Source of the DNA: Gammaproteobacteria bacterium
GTDB lineage: Bacteria; Pseudomonadota; Gammaproteobacteria; Steroidobacterales; Steroidobacteraceae
DNA length: 38,910 nt
Assembly (NCBI GenBank): GCA_023265875.1
Contig: JAHFSF010000005.1
Coordinates: forward strand, 1 to 38,910
Direction: 5' to 3'
The position numbers and the translations under genes were made by a program. This document shows, piece after piece, positions 1 through 7,744 of the stretch; position 1 is the stretch's first letter, and every line of letters begins with the position of its first letter. The notes under the pieces were generated by a model. That model was not told the DNA's origin. It saw only the letters and a list, made by a program, of their open reading frames with translations, and did not search any database.

Positions 1-390
1 GGCGGTCGCCGGATCGACGAGCCGGCGGAACGCAAACACAAAATCCCCGGCGACGAGCGCATCGCCATTCGACCAGCGGGCGGACGGGCGCAGGCTGAAT
101 GTATAGGCCCGGCCGTCGCCGGATGTGGACCACGATGCGGCCGCGCCGGGAATGACGCTGCCATCCGGCGCCATCGAGACGAGTCCTTCATAGCAGTCGC
201 GCAGGATGGTCATTGCCGCTTCCATGCGCGCGAGCTGCGGGTCGATCGAATCGGGCTCGCTGCCGTTGCCGCGCCGCAGTTCTTTTGCCGCGGGCGCCGA
301 TTCGGTTCCGCCACAGGCTGTCAGCAGCCAGGCCATCGTCGCGCAGGCCGCGAACAGCCTGGTGAATCCGGAACCGTGCAGCCGCTTCAT
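1..390 (-). CDS. OppA-type peptide ABC transporter substrate-binding lipoprotein (5' part only)
   Basis: The gene starts at base 390 and runs off the left edge, so only the first 130 residues are visible. The start encodes a lipoprotein signal peptide with lipobox LTAC, Cys at residue 26, which predicts a lipid-anchored periplasmic protein. The body reads like the N-terminus of family 5 solute-binding proteins (OppA/DppA): a [13 protein letters not shown] segment, then [15 protein letters not shown], then [11 protein letters not shown], in the family order. Members bind oligopeptides, or occasionally other oligomers, for an ABC importer. Its ATG overlaps the mnmG stop as ATGA (390-387), so translation is probably coupled to mnmG. 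That is unusual, because rsmG commonly follows mnmG. The ligand cannot be told from this fragment. The family call is firm, the specificity is not. Confidence 0.85.
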   Translation of the reverse strand, partial: MKRLHGSGFTRLFAACATMAWLLTACGGTESAPAAKELRRGNGSEPDSIDPQLARMEAAMTILRDCYEGLVSMAPDGSVIPGAAASWSTSGDGRAYTFSLRPSARWSNGDALVAGDFVFAFRRLVDPATA

Positions 391-2117
391 GCGGCGCGTG
401 CGCCCTTCTTCAGGTGGACGAGCAGGATGGAAACCGCGGCGGCCGTGATGCCCGGGAGCCGTGAGGCCTGCCCGACGGTCACCGGCCGCGATTCCAGAAG
501 ACGCTGGCGCGCCTCGTTGGACAGACCGGGAACGGCGGCGTAATCGATGGACTCCGGCAGCCGCGTTTCCTCGTGGCGCCGCTGGCGCTCGATCTCGGCC
601 TGCTGGCGCTCGATGTAGCCGGCGTACTTCGCCCGCACTTCGATCGCGAGCGCGACCTGCTCGGCAAGCCGCACATCGTCCTGCGGCGGCGCGCTGCCGG
701 CCGTTTCGATCGCAACCCGCTTGCGGGAGAAGAAATCCCAGCGCGCATCGTCCACCAGCCCGAGGTCGCGGCCGACCGGCGTCAGCCGGAAATCCGCGTT
801 GTCCTCGCGCAGCAGCAGCCGGTACTCCGCGCGGCTCGTGAACATCCGGTAGGGCTCCACGGCTCCCCGCGTGATCAAATCATCCACCAGCACCCCGAGG
901 TAGGCCTCGTCGCGGCGAGGCCACCAGGGTTCCCGCCCGGACACCGCGCGCGCGGCGTTGATGCCGGCCAGCAGGCCCTGCGCCGCCGCTTCCTCGTAGC
1001 CGGTCGTGCCATTGATCTGGCCCGCGAAATAAAGACCCGCCAGCGGCTTCGTCTCGAGGCTGTAGCTGAGGCCACGCGGGTCGAAGTAGTCGTACTCGAT
1101 CGCGTATCCCGGCCGCGTCAGCTCTGCCTGCTCGAAACCGCGGATGCTCCGCACGAAGGCTTCCTGCACGTCGGCCGGCAGGCTCGTCGAAATCCCGTTG
1201 GGATAGACGATATCCGTGTCGAGGCCTTCGGGCTCGACGAAGATCTGGTGCGAAGTCCTGGCGGCGAAGCGCACGACCTTGTCCTCGACCGAGGGGCAGT
1301 AGCGCGGGCCGATCCCCTCGATGAGGCCGGTGAACATCGGCGAGCGATCGGTCGCGCCGCGGATGATCTCGTGCGTGCGCTCATTCGTCGCCGTGATGTG
1401 GCAGCAGACCTGCCGCGGATGCTCGTCGCGCCGGCCGAGGAACGAGAACACGGGCCGCGGCTCGTCGCCGGCCTGTGGCCGCATCACGGAGTAATCGAGC
1501 GTGCGGCCATCGAGACGCGGCGGCGTGCCGGTCTTCAGCCGCCCCACCGTAAATGGCAGCTCGCGCAGCCGCGCCGCGAGGCGATTCGACGGCGGATCGC
1601 CCACCCGGCCGCCCTCGCGGCTCTCGAGACCGACGTGGATGCGCCCGCCGAGAAAGGTGCCGACCGTCAGCACGACGGCGCGTGCTGCAATCGTCTCGCC
1701 GGCGGATGTCACGACGCCCATCACGCGATTGCCAGCGACGACCAAGTCCGCGACTTCCGCCTCCCGCAACGCGAGCAGCGGCCCGGCATCCAGCTGCGCC
1801 CGGATCGCACATCTATAAAGAGTGCGGTCCGCCTGCGCGCGTGTCGCCCGCACTGCCGGACCCTTGCTCGCGTTCAGCGTGCGGAACTGGATGCCCGCGC
1901 GGTCGGCAGCGACCGCCATCGCGCCGCCCATCGCATCGATCTCCCGCACCAGGTGCCCCTTGCCGATGCCACCGATCGCCGGATTGCAGCTCATCTGGCC
2001 GACAGTCGCGAGGCTCTGCGTCACGAGCAGCGTGCGCGCGCCCATCCGGGCGGCTGCAAGTGCCGCCTCGGTGCCGGCGTGGCCGCCGCCGATGACGATG
2101 ACGTCGAAGGAATGCAT
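387..2117 (-). CDS. mnmG: tRNA uridine-5-carboxymethylaminomethyl modification enzyme MnmG (GidA), internally shortened
   Basis: MnmG is the FAD/NADH-dependent partner of MnmE in forming cmnm5U/mnm5U at the wobble uridine of tRNAs. The start at 2117 puts the FAD-binding GGGHAG motif at residues 10-15. Family hallmarks follow: [14 protein letters not shown], the [11 protein letters not shown] signature, and a C-terminal domain with [15 protein letters not shown] and [10 protein letters not shown] ending in VHLKK. An ATG further upstream (2249) would add 44 residues lacking family character and run into the divergent gene, so it was not chosen. The product is 576 residues against 629 in E. coli. 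By eye the loss is one in-frame gap of about 50 residues, between [11 protein letters not shown] and the [18 protein letters not shown] helix. The frame is open throughout, so this is a shortened protein rather than a pseudogene. The next gene overlaps its stop as ATGA. Confidence 0.95.
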   Translation of the reverse strand: MHSFDVIVIGGGHAGTEAALAAARMGARTLLVTQSLATVGQMSCNPAIGGIGKGHLVREIDAMGGAMAVAADRAGIQFRTLNASKGPAVRATRAQADRTLYRCAIRAQLDAGPLLALREAEVADLVVAGNRVMGVVTSAGETIAARAVVLTVGTFLGGRIHVGLESREGGRVGDPPSNRLAARLRELPFTVGRLKTGTPPRLDGRTLDYSVMRPQAGDEPRPVFSFLGRRDEHPRQVCCHITATNERTHEIIRGATDRSPMFTGLIEGIGPRYCPSVEDKVVRFAARTSHQIFVEPEGLDTDIVYPNGISTSLPADVQEAFVRSIRGFEQAELTRPGYAIEYDYFDPRGLSYSLETKPLAGLYFAGQINGTTGYEEAAAQGLLAGINAARAVSGREPWWPRRDEAYLGVLVDDLITRGAVEPYRMFTSRAEYRLLLREDNADFRLTPVGRDLGLVDDARWDFFSRKRVAIETAGSAPPQDDVRLAEQVALAIEVRAKYAGYIERQQAEIERQRRHEETRLPESIDYAAVPGLSNEARQRLLESRPVTVGQASRLPGITAAAVSILLVHLKKGARAA

Positions 2118-2209
2118 GTCCAGGGTCCGATTCCGGGGCGCCATAGTACCGTGCCCGCCGAAGGCTGATAATCCGGAACCATGGCCGGGCAGCCGACGTC
2201 GAAGAATCC

Positions 2210-2722
2210 ATGAGCCGCTGCCGTACCGCCCTGGCCCTCGCACTGGCATCGCTTGCCGTGGCGTCCGGTGCTCTGGCCCAGCTCACGACCGTGCCGATGA
2301 AAGGCATCGGCAACGAGTGGGTCAAGAAGCTCGACCTGCGCGGCCGCATGGACTGGGAGTGGATCGAGACCTATCCCACGCAGGTCTATTTCGCGACGCG
2401 CAAGGATTCCGAGCGCAGCGGCGACATCGTAACGATGTGGACGCGAGTGGAGTATCGGCAGGTACAGAGCCCTTCATCGCACTTGAGCAGTGTCAGCCGC
2501 GATGACTGGGACTGCAGGAAGCGCCAGCGTTCCACGCGCGGGCTGGTCTTCTACCAGTGGAACAACCTCGAGGACGAGGATCCCGAACGCTCGACCAACC
2601 TGCTGCGCTACTGGGAAAAGATCGTGCCCGGCACGGTCGGCGAGACGCTGCTCGAATTCGCCTGCAGCATCCGGCCGGTCCAGCCGCTGATCACGCCCGC
2701 GCCAGAATCCGGGGGAACCTGA
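2210..2722 (+). CDS. Exported protein resembling the surface-adhesin E (SAE-like) domain
   Basis: A 170-residue protein with a classic N-terminal signal peptide (hydrophobic residues 7-21, likely cut after ALA, before Gln24). The mature part matches the pattern I know from adhesin-E-like domains: a [13 protein letters not shown] strand, a basic/charged turn, a strand with VTMWTRVEY, a conserved DWDCRKR segment, and [13 protein letters not shown] near the end. The two Cys could form a disulfide. The family is named after Haemophilus protein E, but most members are uncharacterised exported proteins, so an adhesin role should not be assumed. It is divergent from mnmG, with 92 bases between the starts, and is followed by a beta-barrel gene. 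The family assignment is from memory of motif order and is moderately secure. Confidence 0.65.
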   Translation: MSRCRTALALALASLAVASGALAQLTTVPMKGIGNEWVKKLDLRGRMDWEWIETYPTQVYFATRKDSERSGDIVTMWTRVEYRQVQSPSSHLSSVSRDDWDCRKRQRSTRGLVFYQWNNLEDEDPERSTNLLRYWEKIVPGTVGETLLEFACSIRPVQPLITPAPESGGT

Positions 2723-2773
2723 TCGCTGCGCAACGGTCCTAACGATACGCCTGGAAACGTCACGGAGGACTCC

Positions 2774-3355
2774 ATGCTGCGCATCATCACGCTGATCGGC
2801 TTGTGTTTCATCGCCACCCTCGCGCAGGCGGCCGACAACGGCTTCTACGCCGGAGCCGGCCTCACGCAAAGCGATTACGGGCTCGCCAATCCTGGACGCG
2901 GCTCACCCTTCGACGATGAGACCCATGGCTACAAGCTGATCTTCGGCTGGCGGCCGCTCGACAGCTTCAGCATCGAAGGCAACTACGTGGACCACGGCGA
3001 CGCGACGGTGCCGTCGGGCATCGTCTGCATCCAGTTCATCACCGCGCCCTGCCCGGCAAAGGCCAGCCTCGCCGCGAAAACCGCTGCCGTTTTCGCGGTC
3101 GGTTACCTGGACCTGCCGCTCGTGGACCTGTTCGTCAAGGCCGGCATCGATTCCTGGCAGTTCGACGGCCACACGACCGGCGGATTCGTCCCCGTCTTCA
3201 AGGTCAACAAAGACGGGACGGACCTCGCCATTGGCGCTGGCGCACAGCTGCGCTTCGGCAGCATCGGCGCGCGCCTCGAGTACGAGCGCTTCGAATTCGT
3301 CCGCGACCAGCACCTCGATACGATTTCGCTGAGCCTGACCTATACGTTTCTGTGA
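2774..3355 (+). CDS. Outer-membrane beta-barrel protein, OmpA/OmpW-like small barrel
   Basis: A 193-residue protein with a signal peptide (residues 1-19, cut near AQA-A) and alternating hydrophobic strands. These start with FYAGAGLTQSDYG and GYKLIFGWRPLDSFSIEGNYVD and end with ARLEYERFEF and ISLSLTYTFL. The N-terminal FYAGAGLT strand and the C-terminal aromatic-rich strand are typical of eight-stranded barrels of the OmpA-like transmembrane superfamily. A good ribosome binding site (GGAGG, 2764-2768) precedes the ATG. No peptidoglycan-binding OmpA domain is present. Two Cys residues (VCIQ and APCP) fall in a predicted loop and might pair. The specific function is unknown. The gene faces the GST gene with only a few bases between the two stops, and I saw no clear terminator there. 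Confidence 0.75.
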   Translation: MLRIITLIGLCFIATLAQAADNGFYAGAGLTQSDYGLANPGRGSPFDDETHGYKLIFGWRPLDSFSIEGNYVDHGDATVPSGIVCIQFITAPCPAKASLAAKTAAVFAVGYLDLPLVDLFVKAGIDSWQFDGHTTGGFVPVFKVNKDGTDLAIGAGAQLRFGSIGARLEYERFEFVRDQHLDTISLSLTYTFL

Positions 3356-3358
3356 GCC

Positions 3359-3991
3359 TCAGGCCCACTCGGTCAGGCCTTCGCGCTCGTAGAGCACCCT
3401 GAACGACGGCCGCGCTTTCATGCGCGCGACGTAGCTCGCGATAGCGGGCCATTCGGTCGCGGGCTTCGGCATGTTGCGCGACCAGCGCATCAGCATCGTG
3501 GCGTAGAAATCGACGGCCCAGACGCGGTCGCCCACCAGGCAGGGCCCGCCGGCGCCGAGTTGCGCCTCGATCCGGCCCCAGGCGGCTTCGATCCGGGAAC
3601 GGGCGCCTTCCTTGACGGCTTCCGCATTCGCCGGGCCGGCAACACGGTCCGGATAGAACCAGTCGCGGTCGGCCGGCTGCAGTGTGTTCGCCAGGTGCAG
3701 CATCCACGTCAGGTAAGAGCCGCGTCGCGGGCTGCCCGGCGGCGGGGCGAAGCCCGCTTCCGGGTGCCGCTCGGTCAGCAGCATCAGGAGCGCCGCGCAT
3801 TCATACAGCGGCTGGCCGTCCACGACCAGGGTCGGCACCACACCGTTCGGGTTCAGTTTCAGGTATTCCGGGGTCTTGTGCTCGCCGGCATCCAGGTCCA
3901 CCTTCTGCAGTTCAAAGGGCACGCCGAGTTCGATCAGGAGCCAGTGCACTGCGAAACTCGCGGTTCCGGGTGAGTAATGGAGCGTGTACAT
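3359..3991 (-). CDS. Glutathione S-transferase family protein
   Basis: A 210-residue cytosolic GST-type protein. The N-terminal thioredoxin-like domain shows MYTLHYSPGTASF, then the cis-proline strand in NGVVPTLVVDG, then LYECAALLMLL where the family usually has E-S for gamma-glutamyl binding (here E-C). The C-terminal all-helical domain contains the VGDRVWAVDFYATMLMRW region that corresponds to the G-D-x-x-x-x-A-D N-capping box of GSTs. The start at 3991 was chosen over one 20 codons upstream because it has an AAGGAGG site 7-10 bases away and begins exactly at the thioredoxin fold. GSTs conjugate or reduce electrophiles with glutathione. The substrate is unknown. Ser11 or Thr13 near the N-terminus may be catalytic, by analogy only. 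Confidence 0.9.
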   Translation of the reverse strand: MYTLHYSPGTASFAVHWLLIELGVPFELQKVDLDAGEHKTPEYLKLNPNGVVPTLVVDGQPLYECAALLMLLTERHPEAGFAPPPGSPRRGSYLTWMLHLANTLQPADRDWFYPDRVAGPANAEAVKEGARSRIEAAWGRIEAQLGAGGPCLVGDRVWAVDFYATMLMRWSRNMPKPATEWPAIASYVARMKARPSFRVLYEREGLTEWA

Positions 3992-4049
3992 GGATTGCGG
4001 TCCTCCTTGGTGCAAACTATAGGGGACGCGGGGTCGCCGAGGTATGGTC

Positions 4050-4904
4050 ATGCATACGGGAAGCTGCCTGTGCGGTGCGGTCCGCTACGAAGTCGACGGT
4101 CCGTTCGGCATGATGGCCAATTGTCATTGTTCGATGTGCCGCAAGCACCACGGCGCGATGTTCTCGACCTTCGTCTCCGCGCCGGATGCGGGTTTCCGCT
4201 GGATCTCCGGGCAGGACCACATCGAAACCTTTGCGTCGTCGGAACACGGCCGCCGGCCGTTCTGCCGGACCTGCGGCTCGGTGACGCCGATGCTGCTGCC
4301 CGGCATGGGCCTCGTCTTCGTGCCGGCCGGCAACCTGCAGGAAGATCCGGGCCTGAAGCCGCAGATGCACATGTTCACCGGCTCGCGCGCGAGCTGGTAC
4401 GCGATCACCGACGCGCTGCCGCAGCACGAAGGCTACCCGCCACAGTTCGGCGGCGGCATGGGCATCGACCGGCCGTCGCCGAAGCCGATGCCCGGCGTGA
4501 CGCAGGGCAGCTGCCTGTGCGGAGCCATTGCCTGGGAACTTTCCGGCAAGGCCGAGCGCATGCAGAACTGCCATTGCTCGCGCTGCCGCCGCGCGCGCAG
4601 CGCCGCCCACGCGACCAATGCGTTCTACCAGCAGGAGCAGCTGTCGTGGGTCCGCGGCAAAGCCGACGTGCGGAGTTATTCGCTGCCGGAAGCCAGGTAT
4701 TTCGGGCAGGATTTCTGCCGGCACTGTGGCAGCCCGGTGCCGCGCGTGGTCGCGGCGACCGGCCGCGCGGTCGTGCCCTGTGGCAGTCTCGACACGGATC
4801 CTGGAATAAGGCCGCTCGGGAACATCTTCGCGACCAGCAAGGCGCCCTGGTACGAGATCACCGACGGCCTGCCGCAGTGGGAGGCTTATCCTGCGCGCGC
4901 TTAG
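4050..4904 (+). CDS. Tandem-domain GFA/CENP-V family zinc protein
   Basis: A 284-residue protein made of two GFA (Mss4-like, CENP-V/GFA) domains. Domain 1 (about 1-135) carries Cys6, Cys8, Cys25, Cys27, Cys30, Cys72 and Cys75. Domain 2 (about 150-284) repeats them as Cys155, Cys157, Cys174, Cys176, Cys179, Cys223 and Cys226. Each has the SCLCGA, NCHCSxCR and CRxCGS motifs that bind two zinc ions in the family. The founding member was described as glutathione-dependent formaldehyde-activating enzyme, but most relatives have no proven activity. Most bacterial members are single-domain, so the duplication is notable. The start at 4050 has GAGG at 4039-4042. An ATG six bases earlier is also possible. 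The stop overlaps the next gene's proposed CTG start. Confidence 0.88.
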   Translation: MHTGSCLCGAVRYEVDGPFGMMANCHCSMCRKHHGAMFSTFVSAPDAGFRWISGQDHIETFASSEHGRRPFCRTCGSVTPMLLPGMGLVFVPAGNLQEDPGLKPQMHMFTGSRASWYAITDALPQHEGYPPQFGGGMGIDRPSPKPMPGVTQGSCLCGAIAWELSGKAERMQNCHCSRCRRARSAAHATNAFYQQEQLSWVRGKADVRSYSLPEARYFGQDFCRHCGSPVPRVVAATGRAVVPCGSLDTDPGIRPLGNIFATSKAPWYEITDGLPQWEAYPARA

Positions 4905-5331
4905 TGCGCTCGCGGCGACTGCATGGCTGCTCGTTGCCTGCGGATCGTCGCAGACCCCGGAAGATGAAATCCGTGCGCTAATCGACGCAGCGGAGACGGC
5001 GGCGGAATCGCGCAATGCAGCGGCCCTGCGCAGCATGGTCGCGGATGACTACCAGGACGGCGAAGGCCGCGGCGCCGACGAGATCCGCCGCTACCTGCAC
5101 GGCTACCTGATCGCGCACCAATCCATTCACCTGATCACGCGCATCGACGACATTGAACTGCAGGGCCGGGAACTCGCCCGGCTACAGGTGACCGTCGGCG
5201 TGCTGGACCGCGAAGCCGATGCGGATTCGGCCTGGGACCTGGCCGGCGACATCCATCATTTCAACCTGCGGCTTGCACGCGAGGACGGCGAGTGGCGCGT
5301 CACGCGCGCCGACCGGCAACCGGACCGCTAG
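4891..5331 (+). CDS. Small NTF2-like lipoprotein with probable CTG start
   Basis: The frame is open well upstream of its first ATG (5035). Upstream translation gives a perfect lipoprotein signal: RALSALAATAWLLVAC, with lipobox LVAC and Cys17 when counted from a CTG at 4891. No ATG, GTG or TTG lies between that signal and the upstream gene's end. GTGGGAGG at 4877-4884, six bases before the CTG, is a good ribosome binding site. I therefore propose a CTG start and a 146-residue lipoprotein overlapping the GFA gene by 14 bases. The mature part (DEIRALIDAAETAAESRN, then a beta-rich half ending DGEWRVTRADRQ) has the order of NTF2/SnoaL-like folds, which are small cone-shaped ligand-binding or scaffolding domains. 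The function is unknown. Two further NTF2-like lipoproteins lie next door on the other strand. Confidence 0.7.
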   Translation: MRALSALAATAWLLVACGSSQTPEDEIRALIDAAETAAESRNAAALRSMVADDYQDGEGRGADEIRRYLHGYLIAHQSIHLITRIDDIELQGRELARLQVTVGVLDREADADSAWDLAGDIHHFNLRLAREDGEWRVTRADRQPDR

Positions 5332-5537
5332 TCCGCGTCCTCGGGCGCGTTCCAGCGCTCGCGGAAGGCCTGCACGGCCTCCGAGTAGATCGCTGCGTGC
5401 CGGCGCGACAGCAGCAGGGCTGAAGGCGGGCAGACGCGCGCGCGGATCACGCCGAGATCGGCCGCTGCGTCGAACAGGCTGGGATACCAGCGTTCCCACT
5501 CCGGCAGGATCGCCTCGACGGTGTCACGAAGGCTCAT
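5328..5537 (-). CDS. Hypothetical 69-residue protein
   Basis: A short ORF with strongly GC-rich third codon positions like its neighbours, which supports it being real. The product (MSLRDTVEAILPEWERWY..., then ARVCPPSALLLSRRHAAIY..., then FRERWNAPEDAD) looks soluble and helical and has one Cys. I do not recognise a family. It starts inside the 3' end of the upstream NTF2-like lipoprotein gene (14-base overlap), which suggests coupled translation. It ends by overlapping the convergent lipoprotein gene's stop by a few bases. An alternative ATG at 5549 would add four residues. Neither start has a strong ribosome binding site, as expected for a coupled gene. Confidence 0.55.
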   Translation of the reverse strand: MSLRDTVEAILPEWERWYPSLFDAAADLGVIRARVCPPSALLLSRRHAAIYSEAVQAFRERWNAPEDAD

Positions 5538-5994
5538 CGGATCGCGCATCCGTGACCGGTGGCGCGGGTGTGTTGGAATTCCAGATGTCGCGGTGGATCA
5601 GCCAGCGGCCGTCCACTTTCTTCCAGAGCTCGATGAACTTGCCGCTCTCGTTCGCCGCGCCGTCCGCGCCCTTGATCCTGAAGCTGCCCTGCCGGTGGGC
5701 GAAATTGCCGAGAACCAGCGTCTCGACGGTGGCAATCTCAAAGGCCGGAGCGCCCGGCGGGTTGGTCCTGGCGACAAATTCCTGGATCGCCGCGCGGCCG
5801 TTGACGATTTCCATGTCCGGCGGCAGCAGTTGCGCGTCTTCGGTATAGAGCGCCGCGACGCCCGCCGCGTCGTGGGCCGCATAGTGTTCGACCCAGGCAT
5901 CCGCGACGCCCTGTGGAAAAGGCTCGGGTGCCGGGCTCTGCGCGCAGCCCGCGGCCAGCAAGCCCGGAATGAACATCAGCATCACCCTGTTCAT
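5524..5994 (-). CDS. NTF2-like (SnoaL/DUF4440-type) lipoprotein, downstream paralogue
   Basis: A 156-residue lipoprotein: signal peptide with lipobox AAGC, Cys17. The mature domain begins PEPFPQGVADAWVEHY and has the NTF2-like order: helix, LYTEDAQLLPPD strand, NGRAAIQEFV helix, then a curved sheet with GKFIELWKKVDGRWLIHRDIW. That last segment is the typical SnoaL/DUF4440 ending. Start 5994 was chosen because it gives the complete signal peptide and follows a purine-rich site. An in-frame upstream extension would be antisense-like sequence. It sits 10 bases after its upstream paralogue (6005-6481), with which it shares the PEPFPQ, LPPD and ELW.KV...WLIHR blocks, so this is a tandem duplication in one operon. 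The ligand or role is unknown. It presumably faces the periplasm. Confidence 0.85.
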   Translation of the reverse strand: MNRVMLMFIPGLLAAGCAQSPAPEPFPQGVADAWVEHYAAHDAAGVAALYTEDAQLLPPDMEIVNGRAAIQEFVARTNPPGAPAFEIATVETLVLGNFAHRQGSFRIKGADGAANESGKFIELWKKVDGRWLIHRDIWNSNTPAPPVTDARSDEPS

Positions 5995-6004
5995 CCCCGT
6001 TCCC

Positions 6005-6481
6005 CTAGGACGCCGGCGCAACTTCCGGCATCGATGCCGGCGGCGGCGCATTCGGGCTCCACATGTGGCGATGGATGAGCCAGGCGCTGCCCACCTTGGT
6101 CCACAACTCGATGAACTTGCCCAGCCGCGGCTCACCCTCTTCAGGGTAGATCGCACTGTAAGTGCCTTCCCGGAACCAGTAATCGCCGAGCTGCATGGTC
6201 TCGACTCCCGACAGTTCGATGCGCACCTGGCCGGGATTGAAGGACCTCCAGAACTCCTCGATCGCGTCATGGCCGCTGACGATCGGCTGGTCCGGTGGCA
6301 GGACTGCAGCGTCGGGGCTGTACATCAGTGCCAGCCCGGCGGTGTCACCGCTGTTGAACGCGGCGAGCCAGCCATCGGCTGTCGCCTGCGGAAAGGGCTC
6401 GGGCGCCTTCGCACTCTCGCAGCCGGCGAGGCCAGCCAGTGCCATCAAGGCGATCCATGGGGCAACATGAAAGCGGTTCAT
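6005..6481 (-). CDS. NTF2-like (SnoaL/DUF4440-type) lipoprotein, upstream paralogue
   Basis: A 158-residue lipoprotein with signal peptide and lipobox LAGC, Cys21. The mature part starts PEPFPQATADGWLAAFNSGD and contains LALMYSPDAAVLPPDQPIVSG and GKFIELWTKVGSAWLIHRHMW. It parallels its downstream neighbour block by block, so the pair arose by duplication. The NTF2-like fold is used for many things, from small-molecule binding and isomerisation to scaffolding, and nothing here points to one activity. The C-terminus ends in a Pro/Ala-rich tail. It heads a small minus-strand operon with the paralogue and the 69-residue hypothetical. The upstream hydroxyacid dehydrogenase gene ends 60 bases before it and could be co-transcribed. 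Confidence 0.85.
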   Translation of the reverse strand: MNRFHVAPWIALMALAGLAGCESAKAPEPFPQATADGWLAAFNSGDTAGLALMYSPDAAVLPPDQPIVSGHDAIEEFWRSFNPGQVRIELSGVETMQLGDYWFREGTYSAIYPEEGEPRLGKFIELWTKVGSAWLIHRHMWSPNAPPPASMPEVAPAS

Positions 6482-6541
6482 GGCGCGTCCCCCTCTGGTT
6501 TGCCTTGCCCGATCATACTCCCGTCATCGCCGCCCGCAGAG

Positions 6542-7669
6542 TCAGTAGCCTTTCTGGACATCCACCTCCGACAGCAGGCGCCCGCCGGCGACGAAACGGC
6601 GGAGATTCTCCCGCACGATCAGCCAGCGCGATCCATCGCCGACATCCACTGCCGCCGCAACATGCGGCGTGATCAGCACATTCGGCGCATGCCACAGGGG
6701 GTGGTCGGCCGGCAGCGGTTCGGGATCCGTCACGTCGAGCCCGGCCCCGCCCAGGCGGCCGTCCTCGAGCGCCGCGACCAGGTCGGCCGTCACGACGCTC
6801 GCGCCGCGCCCGACGTTGATAAACAGCGCGCCGCGTTTCGCCGCATCGAAGAACTTGCGGTCGTAGATGCCGCGGGTTTCCGGTGTCAGCGGCAGCGTGT
6901 TGACGATGAAATCGGCTCGCCCTGCAAATGCCTGCAATTCCGGGCTGAGGCCCACCTCGCGGACAAATGGCGGACCCTCGCGGCTCGAGTTCCGGATCGC
7001 GATGACGGTCATGCCGAACGCCTGCGCGCGGCGCGCCACCTCAGTGCCGATGCCGCCGAGGCCGACGACCAGCAGCGTGCGGCCCTGGAGCGACCACATG
7101 CGCTCTTCCGGGACTGCTTCGTCGGACCATTCGCCGCGCGCCTGCAGCGGCACATAACTCGCAAATCCACGCGCGAGGCCCAGCATGAAAGCGAGCACGT
7201 GCTCGGACATCACCGGGCCGGCGATCTTCTGCATGTTGGTCAGCACGATGCCGCGCCCTGCGAAGCCCGGCAGCGTGACGCAATGTTCGACGCCCGCGCT
7301 GAACACCTGGATCCAGCGCAGGCGCACGCCGGCGTCGACCACGGGCCCGGTGCAGAAGCCGATCACCGCCTCGGCATCGCGAGCCAGCCGCGCGGCTTCA
7401 TCGGCATCGTGCGCCTCGACCAGTTCGATCCCGGGAACTGCTGATGCGAGCCAGGCCAGGCGCTCCGGGTCAGTGGCGGGGACGACAATCCGCGCGGGCA
7501 GGTGCCAGCCGGGCAGCTCGGAGACCGGCCGCGCGGACTCCCTGAGGCCGAGTTCCGTGATCAGGCGGGTCGTTTCGGCGTCAGTCGACTGCGCCCCGGC
7601 CTGCGCCCCCAACAGAATCAACAGGCTCGCGGCGACCAGCGGCAGGGAGTTGTTCCGGCAGGATTTCAT
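6542..7669 (-). CDS. D-2-hydroxyacid dehydrogenase family protein with an export signal
   Basis: A 375-residue protein. After about residue 55 it is a regular D-isomer-specific 2-hydroxyacid dehydrogenase: the NAD-binding GLGGIG loop at 203-208, then the catalytic set Arg288 (NVGRGA), Glu317 (DPEPLP) and His336 (TPHVAA). Family members reduce 2-oxoacids or oxidise D-2-hydroxyacids with NAD(H) in the cytosol. The oddity is residues 1-27: a Lys/Arg n-region, a long hydrophobic core (LPLVAASLLILLGA) and an AQA-type cleavage site, which is a convincing Sec signal peptide. It is encoded in frame with the same ATG and there is no internal ATG before the domain. A periplasmic NAD-dependent enzyme would lack an obvious cofactor supply. 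The signal could instead act as an anchor, or the protein could use another ligand. Confidence 0.88.
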   Translation of the reverse strand: MKSCRNNSLPLVAASLLILLGAQAGAQSTDAETTRLITELGLRESARPVSELPGWHLPARIVVPATDPERLAWLASAVPGIELVEAHDADEAARLARDAEAVIGFCTGPVVDAGVRLRWIQVFSAGVEHCVTLPGFAGRGIVLTNMQKIAGPVMSEHVLAFMLGLARGFASYVPLQARGEWSDEAVPEERMWSLQGRTLLVVGLGGIGTEVARRAQAFGMTVIAIRNSSREGPPFVREVGLSPELQAFAGRADFIVNTLPLTPETRGIYDRKFFDAAKRGALFINVGRGASVVTADLVAALEDGRLGGAGLDVTDPEPLPADHPLWHAPNVLITPHVAAAVDVGDGSRWLIVRENLRRFVAGGRLLSEVDVQKGY

Positions 7670-7744
7670 GTCGCCAAAGATACATGATCGATCCGGCCGG
7701 CGCGTTTACAATACGACCACAAAGAACCACATCGGGGACCTGTC

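Noticed and set aside
573-2168. Long plus-strand open frame (531 codons) opposite mnmG
   Set aside because: It is the antisense of a certain gene. The product is Arg/Ala/His-rich with no motif, as expected from high-GC third positions leaving the opposite frame open.
2118-2249. Longer mnmG with a start at 2249
   Set aside because: The 44 extra residues are not family-like and would overlap the divergent adhesin-E-like gene, whereas 2117 gives the standard MnmG N-terminus.
7707-7712. TACAAT as -10 promoter element for the phosphate transport operon
   Set aside because: No acceptable -35 hexamer lies 16-18 bases upstream, so not listed as a promoter.
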